Positions 1 through 6,900 of a stretch of DNA of 64,000 nt are shown piece by piece (position 1 is the stretch's first letter; the number at the start of each line of letters is the position of its first letter). The notes under the pieces are model-generated. The model did not search any database. It had not been told where the DNA came from and worked only from the letters and a program-made list of their open reading frames with translations. The position numbers were made by a program, and so were the translations under genes. This DNA is from Sinimarinibacterium flocculans (lineage in GTDB: Bacteria; Pseudomonadota; Gammaproteobacteria; Nevskiales; Nevskiaceae), in contig NZ_QICN01000006.1 of NCBI RefSeq assembly GCF_003201205.1, positions 186,001-250,000 of the forward strand. The letters are read 5' to 3'.

Positions 1-189
1 CATCACGTGCACCACTGGATGCTGACGCCGCAGCGCTCGGTGATGACGCTGCATGCGGTGATCGCCGAAACCGTCGACGACGATCGCGCGGTGCGCGAGA
101 TCAAGACCTGGGTGCGCTCGCACTACCGCGTCGCGCATGTGACGGTGCAGACCGAGCGCGACGGCTGCGCCGACGATCACGCGCACTGA
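1..189 (+). CDS. Cation diffusion facilitator family transporter, C-terminal end (partial)
   Basis: Only the last 62 codons are present; the gene begins left of the window. The frame opens at base 1 with a His-rich H-H-V-H-H-W segment, followed by a TLHAVIAE strand and a VTVQTE strand near the end. This is the usual layout of the cytoplasmic dimerisation domain that closes CDF/ZnT metal efflux proteins (CzcD/FieF type), which use the proton gradient to export Zn2+, Co2+ or Fe2+. No membrane segment is visible because the N-terminal part is missing. The family call rests on the C-terminal domain alone, so the substrate cannot be given. Confidence 0.7.
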   Translation, partial: HHVHHWMLTPQRSVMTLHAVIAETVDDDRAVREIKTWVRSHYRVAHVTVQTERDGCADDHAH

Positions 190-197
190 AGGCCGCG

Positions 198-824
198 TCA
201 GATCCGGTAGGCGCCGAACTTCATCACGCCGGCGACGGCCTGCATCAGCCGCCGCACCGGGCGCGGCAGCGGGCGGGCGCCGGCTTCGTGGGCTTCGCGG
301 CCGTGGCGTTCCTCGTCGCTGCGCATGCGTGAGAGGATGTCGCGGCTGCGCCGGTCCTCCTCTGGAAGGCGCGCGAGATGCTCGTCGAGATGGGCCGCCA
401 CCTGGCGCTCGGTTTCCTCGACGAAGCCGAGGCTCCAGTGGTCGCCGGCGAGCCCGGCGGTCGCGCCGATCGCATAGGAGCCGGCATACCACAGCGGCGC
501 CAGCCGGCTCGGTCCGTCGCCCAGCTCGCGCAGCCGCTGTTCGCACCACTGCAGGTGATCGCGCTCCTCTTCCGCCGCCTTGAGCAGGTGTCTGCGCACC
601 TGAGGATTGCGGGCGACCAGCGCCTGACCGCGATACAGGGCCTGGGCGGCGATCTCGCCGGCGTGATTGATCCGCATCAGGCCGGCCGCATGGCTCCGGT
701 CCGGCGGCGCGAGTGTCGTGTCCGCGGCCGACGGCGCGGCGGGCGGCGCCCGCTCGGGCAGGCGCGACAGCCCACGCCCTGCGGCGGCGAGCAATCGGTC
801 GACGGCACTCAACTGGCGTTGCAT
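198..824 (-). CDS. coq7: 2-nonaprenyl-3-methyl-6-methoxy-1,4-benzoquinol hydroxylase (Coq7 family)
   Basis: 208 aa, the normal size for bacterial Coq7. This di-iron monooxygenase carries out the penultimate ring hydroxylation of ubiquinone synthesis at the inner face of the membrane. The di-iron ligand motifs are visible: [16 protein letters not shown] (about residues 52-67) with the first Glu, EERDHLQW (ExxH) near residue 86, the EETERQ segment near 136, and [10 protein letters not shown] (ExxH) near 170. The Ala/Pro-rich first 45 residues are poorly conserved in the family. It converges with the upstream cation-efflux gene end (8 bp apart) and diverges from the SET-domain gene. Its presence indicates aerobic ubiquinone synthesis. 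Confidence 0.93.
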   Translation of the reverse strand: MQRQLSAVDRLLAAAGRGLSRLPERAPPAAPSAADTTLAPPDRSHAAGLMRINHAGEIAAQALYRGQALVARNPQVRRHLLKAAEEERDHLQWCEQRLRELGDGPSRLAPLWYAGSYAIGATAGLAGDHWSLGFVEETERQVAAHLDEHLARLPEEDRRSRDILSRMRSDEERHGREAHEAGARPLPRPVRRLMQAVAGVMKFGAYRI

Positions 825-868
825 GCGCCTATTCTATGCGTCCCCGCGGCCACGCCTGCTGTGCTTCC

Positions 869-1339
869 ATGATCATCCCCCGTTACCACGTCGCCGACTC
901 GCGCATCCGCGGTGCCGGCAAGGGCCTGTTCGTCGACGAGGCGGTGCGTCGCGGTGCCGTGATCATCGCGCCGGACAAGGTACACACGGTGTGGCCGGAG
1001 TCGCGGCTGCGCAGCTACCCGCCGGACTCGCGCGAGGTGGAGTCCAGCGTGCGCTGGTTCGAAGACTGGTTCTCGCTGACGCCGGAGTGGAGCGACGAGT
1101 GCTACGTCAACCATTCGTTCTCGCCCAGCGCCCTGTGGCACCTGGGGTTCATCTTCGCGCTCGGCGATCTGGTGCCCGGCGCGGAGGTGACGATGGACTA
1201 CCGCTACGTCATCGGCGCCGGCGAGCGGATGCCGTTCGCCGACGCCCAGACCGGCCGCGAGATCGTCGGCCTGCCCTGGGCGCAGGCGGTCTCGCAGAGC
1301 GCCCGCTGTCTCGCGGAGCTGGTGGCGCCGGTGGCCTGA
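869..1339 (+). CDS. SET domain-containing protein (putative lysine methyltransferase)
   Basis: 156 aa from the ATG at 869; the longer open frame upstream is antisense to coq7 and rejected. It shows a minimal SET fold: an N-terminal RGAGKGLFVDEAVRRGAVI strand pair (residues about 13-31) typical of the SET start, an NHSFSPSA segment (about 90) at the place of the NHSC cofactor motif, and GAEVTMDYRY (about 108) matching the G-E-E-L-T-x-D-Y motif. Small bacterial SET proteins of this kind are predicted S-adenosylmethionine-dependent protein methyltransferases; the substrate is unknown. There is no post-SET cysteine cluster. It ends 4 bp from the convergent crp stop. Confidence 0.8.
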   Translation: MIIPRYHVADSRIRGAGKGLFVDEAVRRGAVIIAPDKVHTVWPESRLRSYPPDSREVESSVRWFEDWFSLTPEWSDECYVNHSFSPSALWHLGFIFALGDLVPGAEVTMDYRYVIGAGERMPFADAQTGREIVGLPWAQAVSQSARCLAELVAPVA

Positions 1340-1343
1340 GCCG

Positions 1344-1988
1344 TCAGGCGGCGTTGCGCAGCTCGACCGGCCCGTCCAGCGGAAAGATCAGGATGTTGCG
1401 GCCCTGCGGCCGTACCAGACCGTCGTCGTGCAGCTTCTTGAGCGCGCGCCCGGCCATCTCGCGCGAGCAGCCGATGTGGCGGGCGAGTTCCATGCGGCTG
1501 ATGCGCACGAGCTTGCCGAAGGGGTGCGGTTGCGCATCCGGCTTGCGGGCAAGATCGTGCAAGGTGCGGGCGAGGCGGCCGGCGACGTCCAGGAACGCGA
1601 GGTTGGCAACGCGCTGACCGGTCTCGCGCAGGCGCCGGGCGAGCTGGCCGGCGATCTCGAACATGCAGTCCGGATGTTCGGCGACGAAGCGGCGGAAGGC
1701 TTCGTAGTCCAGCTCGGCGACCAGCGTCGGTCCGCGGGTGCGCACCATGGCGCTGCGCACCTCCTGTTCCGGGAACAGGCAGATCTCGCCGAAGAACTCG
1801 CCCGGGTTGAGATAGTCGAGCACCATCTCGCGGCCGTCGCCATCCTCGAGCATCACGCTGACCGAGCCTTCGAGGATCAGGTAGATCGACTGCGGGCGGT
1901 CGCCCGCATGCAGCACCGTGTGCTTCGGTGGCAGGCTGCGCTTGTGGGCACGGGCGATGAAAGCGGCGATGGCGTTGCTGTCGAGCAT
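1344..1988 (-). CDS. crp: cAMP receptor protein (Crp/Vfr/Clp-type global regulator)
   Basis: 214 aa from the ATG at 1988, chosen because GGAGA lies 6 nt upstream; an 11-codon extension is possible. The N-terminal cyclic-nucleotide domain contains GEFFGEICLF and VRSAMVR, which keep the Glu and the Arg-Ser pair that contact cAMP in E. coli CRP. A dimerisation helix follows and then a winged helix-turn-helix with ISRMELARHIGCSREMAGRALKKL split across two helices; the Arg-Glu of the recognition helix (SRE) is kept. It is therefore likely a true cAMP-type activator rather than an FNR relative (no N-terminal Cys cluster). It is transcribed away from the hybrid kinase gene and shares its intergenic region. 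Confidence 0.9.
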   Translation of the reverse strand: MLDSNAIAAFIARAHKRSLPPKHTVLHAGDRPQSIYLILEGSVSVMLEDGDGREMVLDYLNPGEFFGEICLFPEQEVRSAMVRTRGPTLVAELDYEAFRRFVAEHPDCMFEIAGQLARRLRETGQRVANLAFLDVAGRLARTLHDLARKPDAQPHPFGKLVRISRMELARHIGCSREMAGRALKKLHDDGLVRPQGRNILIFPLDGPVELRNAA

Positions 1989-2049
1989 GGGCGGTCTCCA
2001 GTCCTGACGTCCAATGCCCATAGGCTGCGCGGTCGCGACGATCCGGACA

Positions 2050-2067
2050 ATTAGCCGGACGGCTAAT
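2050..2067. promoter_or_regulatory. Inverted-repeat operator 1 (ATTAGCC-N4-GGCTAAT)
   Basis: A perfect dyad, ATTAGCCggacGGCTAAT, with 7-bp arms and a 4-bp spacer, lies 62 bp upstream of the crp start in the divergent crp/hybrid-kinase intergenic region. An identical-arm copy follows 34 bp away, centre to centre. The half-site does not match CRP (TGTGA) or FNR (TTGAT), although the 4-bp spacing resembles the FNR-type arrangement. The binding protein is unknown. Confidence 0.7.
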
Positions 2068-2083
2068 GCCGGCTTACCCGCGT

Positions 2084-2101
2084 ATTAGCCAATCGGCTAA
2101 T
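2084..2101. promoter_or_regulatory. Inverted-repeat operator 2 (ATTAGCC-N4-GGCTAAT)
   Basis: Second perfect dyad, ATTAGCCaatcGGCTAAT, with the same arms as operator 1 but a different spacer. Identical arms with different centres argue for selection on protein contacts. It lies 57 bp upstream of the kinase ATG at 2158, so either divergent gene, or both, could be controlled. Confidence 0.7.
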
Positions 2102-2157
2102 GTCCCCATGCGGGGGTGACCGGTATCGTGAAGGCACACGAACGGACGACAGGGCCG

Positions 2158-3942
2158 ATGCCGAACAGTGGATCGCGCACAGCAACACCCGATCTGACGC
2201 CGGCACCGTCCGTCGCGGAGGATGCACCGCGCTCGCTGCACGGCGAGCTCGTGCTGCTGATCGCCGGTCAGGCCCGACGCATTCCGATCGAGCGCTATCT
2301 CACCAGCGTGCTGCTCGCGGCGCTGCTCTGCGTCTACCTGCCGCCGTTCGCCCCGCTGGCCTGGGCGGCGCTCGTGCTCGGCGTGCTGGCCTTGCGCACG
2401 CGCTGGCTGCTGCGACTGGCCGACGACGGCGATCGCAGCGACGAGGACAAGCTGCGGCACATTGCCTGGCTGTTCTGGCTCAGCGGGGTGGTGCAGGCGG
2501 CGGTCGTCGGCTTCTTCGCGTTCGTGCCGGTGGCGATCGCGGCGGTCATCACGATCTACGTCGTGGGCGTATGCTCGGCGACGCTGCATGCGACCGCCGG
2601 ATTCCGCACCGTCTGCGTGCCGTACACGCTGATCATGATGCTGCCGGTGGCGATCGCCTGGGTACTGGCACCGAATCTCGACGTCACCGTCCTCGAACGC
2701 GTCGTCTTCGGCGCGCTGACGCTGATCTACATCACAACCCTGCTGAGCCATGCGCGCGGGCTGCACGAGGTCTTCGCCGACTCTTACCGCATCCGCCTGC
2801 AGCGCCTCGAACTGAACCTGCGCCTGCGCGAGGCGCTGGGTCGCGCCGAACTCGCCAACCAGGCGAAGACCCGCTTTCTGGCATCGGCCAGTCACGACCT
2901 GCGCCAGCCGATCCACGCGCTGTCGCTGTTCAGCGGCTCGCTGCTGCTGCGGCCGATGGACGAGCGCACCGGCGCCATCGCCCGCCAGATCGACCAGGCG
3001 GTGCAGTCGCTGGCCTCCCAGCTCGATGCCCTGCTCGACATCTCGCGGCTCGACGCCGGCGTCATCGAAAGCGCGATCTCCACCGTCGACCTGCACCTGC
3101 TGCTGACGCAGCTCACCGAGGAGTTCCGCCCGCAGGCCGAGGACAAGAAGCTGCGCCTGGACCTGCGCTGCGAGCGCGGGCTGATGGTACGCACCGATCC
3201 GATGCTGCTGCAGCGCATCCTGCGCAACCTGCTGTCCAACGCGATCAAGTACACCGATCGCGGCAGCGTCGAACTGGTCGGCGCGCGCGACGGCCGTCGT
3301 TGCGGCGTCAGCGTGCGCGATACGGGTCGCGGCATCCCCGACACCGAACATGCACGCATCTTCGAGGAGTTCTATCAGCTGCAGAACCCGGAGCGCGATC
3401 GCAGCAAGGGCCTCGGGCTCGGGCTCGCGATCGTGCGCCGCCTGACCGATCTGCTGGGCGTCGAGCTGCGGCTCGAATCCGCGCCCGGCGCCGGCAGCTG
3501 TTTTCGCATCGAACTGCCACTCGCACGAGCAGAGGATGCATCCGTACCGGAGGGAACCATGGCAGAAGACGGAGTGGCACCGCGCATACAGGTGCTGGTG
3601 GTGGACGACGAGGAGGCGATCCGCGTCGGCATGAAGACCTTGCTGGAAGAGATGGGCTTCGAGGTGCAGGTTGCCGCGTCGACCGACGCCGCGATCGACG
3701 CGTCGCGGCGCTTCCGGCCGTCGATCGTGCTCGCGGATTTCCGCCTGCGCGGCGAGGACAGCGGCATTCGCGCGATCGAGGCCCTGCGCATGGTGTGGCC
3801 GGAACTGCCGGCGCTGCTGATCAGCGGCGACACGGCGCCGGACCGCCTGCGCGAGGCGCGAGGCGCCGGCGTCGAGCTGCTGCACAAGCCGGTTCCCGCA
3901 CTGGCCTTGCGCGATTCGATTCTGAAGGCGGTACACGTCTGA
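2158..3942 (+). CDS. Hybrid sensor histidine kinase with C-terminal receiver domain
   Basis: 594 aa from the ATG at 2158 (a GTG at 2116 would add 14 residues). The N-terminal ~200 residues hold about six hydrophobic segments with little periplasmic sequence, so it is an inner-membrane sensor without a recognisable PAS or Cache domain. The H-box SASHDLRQPIHALSLF carries the phosphoacceptor His (about residue 246). ATPase boxes follow: LLSNAIKYT (N), DTGRGIP (G1) and GLGLGLAI (G2). After a short linker comes a receiver domain with VVDDEEAIR, phosphoacceptor Asp in LADFRL (about 527) and LLHKPV with the conserved Lys (about 577). There is no output DNA-binding domain, so a partner regulator must exist elsewhere. 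It is divergent from crp; the two dyads at 2050-2101 probably govern it. Confidence 0.9.
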   Translation: MPNSGSRTATPDLTPAPSVAEDAPRSLHGELVLLIAGQARRIPIERYLTSVLLAALLCVYLPPFAPLAWAALVLGVLALRTRWLLRLADDGDRSDEDKLRHIAWLFWLSGVVQAAVVGFFAFVPVAIAAVITIYVVGVCSATLHATAGFRTVCVPYTLIMMLPVAIAWVLAPNLDVTVLERVVFGALTLIYITTLLSHARGLHEVFADSYRIRLQRLELNLRLREALGRAELANQAKTRFLASASHDLRQPIHALSLFSGSLLLRPMDERTGAIARQIDQAVQSLASQLDALLDISRLDAGVIESAISTVDLHLLLTQLTEEFRPQAEDKKLRLDLRCERGLMVRTDPMLLQRILRNLLSNAIKYTDRGSVELVGARDGRRCGVSVRDTGRGIPDTEHARIFEEFYQLQNPERDRSKGLGLGLAIVRRLTDLLGVELRLESAPGAGSCFRIELPLARAEDASVPEGTMAEDGVAPRIQVLVVDDEEAIRVGMKTLLEEMGFEVQVAASTDAAIDASRRFRPSIVLADFRLRGEDSGIRAIEALRMVWPELPALLISGDTAPDRLREARGAGVELLHKPVPALALRDSILKAVHV

Positions 3943-3973
3943 CCGCGAGGGCCGTGCCGTCGATGACGGCGCG

Positions 3974-6900
3974 ATGAGCGGGGGCGTGGCGTCGGGGGGC
4001 GCAGACGATGGGCTACAGCAACGCAGCGCAGCGGCAAGCGTCCGGCAACGGACACCGGGTGTCGTCGTGACCGCCGCCGGCGCCGAACCCGCGGCCGGCA
4101 GCACGCGCTGGCTGTCGCGCGAGTTCGCCGAACTGTTCGCCGATCCGCGCCGGTGCCTAGAGGCGCCGGGCGGCGCCGAGCCGGCCTTCGACGTGCTGAT
4201 CGTCGGCAGCGGCTACGGCGGGGCGATCGCCGCAGCCGGGTTCGCCGGTCGCGAGCGGGACGGCCGGGTGCTGCGCATCGCCGTGCTCGAACGCGGGCGC
4301 GAGTATCTGCCCGGCGCGTTTCCGTCGCGGCTGTCGGAACTGCCGACGCATCTGCGCGGCCGCTTCGCCGGCAAGTCGCGTGCGGGGGAGGCGCTGTTCG
4401 ACATCCGCACGGGCACGGACGCCGGCGTCGTGCTCGCCAACGGCCTCGGCGGCGGTTCGCTGATCAACGCCGGCGTCATGCTGCGGGCCGAGGCCGCGGT
4501 GTTCGACGATCGCTGGCCGCAGGCACTGCGCGGCGGCGACGCGCTCGCCGCGCACTACGGGCAGGCCGAGACGCTGCTCGGCGCCGTCGTCGACGGCAAG
4601 CCGAACGTCGTGCCGGAGCCGCGGCCGGACAAGGCCCGCGTGCTGTCGCGGCTCGATGCCGCGACGCAGACGGTGCCGGTGACGGTCGCGTTCGCACCCC
4701 GCACGACCAGCGGCGGCGTCGACCTGTCGCCCTGCCTGCACTGCGGCGACTGTGCCACCGGCTGCAATCACGCCGCCAAGGAGTCGCTGGACACCAACCT
4801 GCTGGCCACGGCGGTGCACCGCGGCGCAGAAATCTACTGCGGGGCCACGGTGCTGCGGGTGCAACGGCCGCCGGGGCGCAGCGACGTCTGGGCAGTGCTG
4901 GTCACCCACACCGACGAGGCGCTGCGCCGCTGCGAAACCGGCCCGCGCTGGATTCTCGCGCGACACCTGGTGCTCGCCGCGGGCGCGCTGGGGTCGACCG
5001 AGATCCTGCTGCGATCGCAGCGTGCCGGGCTGGCCTTGTCGCCGCGGCTGGGGCAGGGCTTCTCGGGCAACGGCGACATGATCGCCTTCGGCTATGGCTA
5101 CGGCGAACAGGGCCAGGCTAATGCCGTCGCGCACGAGGATGTGCCGCCGGATCGGCGTCGGATCGGGCCGACGATCAGCGCCGCCTTCCATGCGCAGGCC
5201 CGCGCGCCCGGCGACACGCGGCAGCACCGGATCGTCGTCGAGGAGATGGCGGTGCCCGCTGCCCTGCGGCGTCCGGCCGAGGAGGTCATCACCACGGTGT
5301 CCGCGCTCTACCGGCTCGACGCGGCCGACGATCATGCGCACACCGACGGCCATCCGCAGGACGACGGTCTGGCCGTGCACCGCGATCGCATCCGCAACAT
5401 GTCGGTGTTCGCCGCGATCGGCGACGACGGTGCGGGCGGAACTATCTTGTTGTCTGACGAAGACTCCGGAGCCAGCGATGCGCAGGTCGATGTCGTCTGG
5501 CCCGAGGCGCGCGACCATTCGCTGTTCGAGGCGCAGATCGGCCTGCTGCGCACGCGCGCGCAGGTAGCCGGCTTCGAGGGTGTCACGCTGCCGAATCCGG
5601 TGTGGCGGCCGCTGCCGGATCGCATGGAGCGGACGCTCAGACTGCCGCGCGGGCCGGTGGTCACGGTGCACCCGCTCGGCGGCTGCGCGATGGCCGACGA
5701 TGCGACGCGAGGTGTCGTCGACGATTGCGGTCGGGTGTTCGATCCGGCGGTGGGTGCGGAGGCGGTCCACGACGGCCTCGTCGTGCTCGACGGTGCCGTC
5801 GTGCCGTGCGCGCTTGGGACCAACCCGGCGCTGACGATCGCCGCACTGGCGCTGCGCGCGGTGGCGGCGCTGAACACAGCGTGGGAGTTCAAGGATGGTC
5901 CGTCACCGGCGCCGGTCACGGGTCCGCGGCCAAGGCTGCCGCTACGCGAGGCGGTAGATGTGCCTGCCGGATCGGGCACCGACATCGGCGTCACCGAACG
6001 CCTGAGCGGCGAGTTGCCGCTGCGCTGCGCCGACGGCCGCATCGAGCGCTGCCATGTCGAGCTGACGCTGAGTTACCGGCGCTTCCCGATCGAGAACCTG
6101 TTCGTGCCCGATGCAGCGGGCCGGCTCAGCGGCGCGGTGCTCGATCTCGTCACCGAGGGGGCGGCCGCGAGCGAGATGCTCGTCGTACCGGCAGCCGCGC
6201 GCGAGGCCCTGCTGCGGCGTGGGCTCACCGCCGAGGAGCTGGCGCGCGAGCAGGCACGCCTCGGCTGTCGCTACGCCCTGCGTGGCTCGCTGACGGTGTT
6301 CGAGCGGGTGGCGACCGGCGCACGTGCGCGCACACTGCGGGCGGCGGGCGCGTGGTTCCTGAACCGGGGCGCGCGTGACCTGTGGCAATCGGCGCGCGAA
6401 TACCTCCGCCGCCGCGGCGCCAAGGACGAGCGCGGGCTTTCCTTCACCGAATACGTGACCGGCATGTGGGCGCTGCTCAGTCACGCCGGCGAGGTGCGGC
6501 GCTTCGCCTACGCGCTGGAAATCGGTGCGCGCCTGCCGGGAGGGGATGCCGGCTTCGCGCTCGACCTCGCGTCGCAGGATCGCGGACTGCGCGGGCACAA
6601 GCACATCGGCTACACGCGACCGGGCAACCCGTGGCGTCAGCTCCAGGAACTGGAGATCACCGCGATGGCCGGGCTGCTCGGCGCCGGCGGCAACCGGCGG
6701 CTGGTGCTCGATCCGCAGTACTTCGCCGAGCGCAGCCAGCCCCTGCTGCGCATCGAGGCGCAGCGCTGCCATGTCGAGGCACTCGCGGACCTGGGGTCGC
6801 TCGGCGCGCTGATGCTGCGCATGCTGCTCTCGCTGCACCAGCTCAACACGCGCAAGCCGGACGCGCCGTCCCAGCCGCCGGCGGTGCGCGTCCCCGGGCC

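Noticed and set aside
2050-2101. CRP or FNR sites for the twin dyads
   Set aside because: Half-site TTAGCC does not match TGTGA or TTGAT, although the N4 spacing is FNR-like.
2074-4104. 676-codon frame antisense to the hybrid kinase, with similar very long antisense frames at 5942-8278 and 19942-22683
   Set aside because: They run opposite to genes with clear catalytic motifs, are rich in Arg, Ala, His and Gln, and have no domains. High GC makes stop codons rare in these frames.
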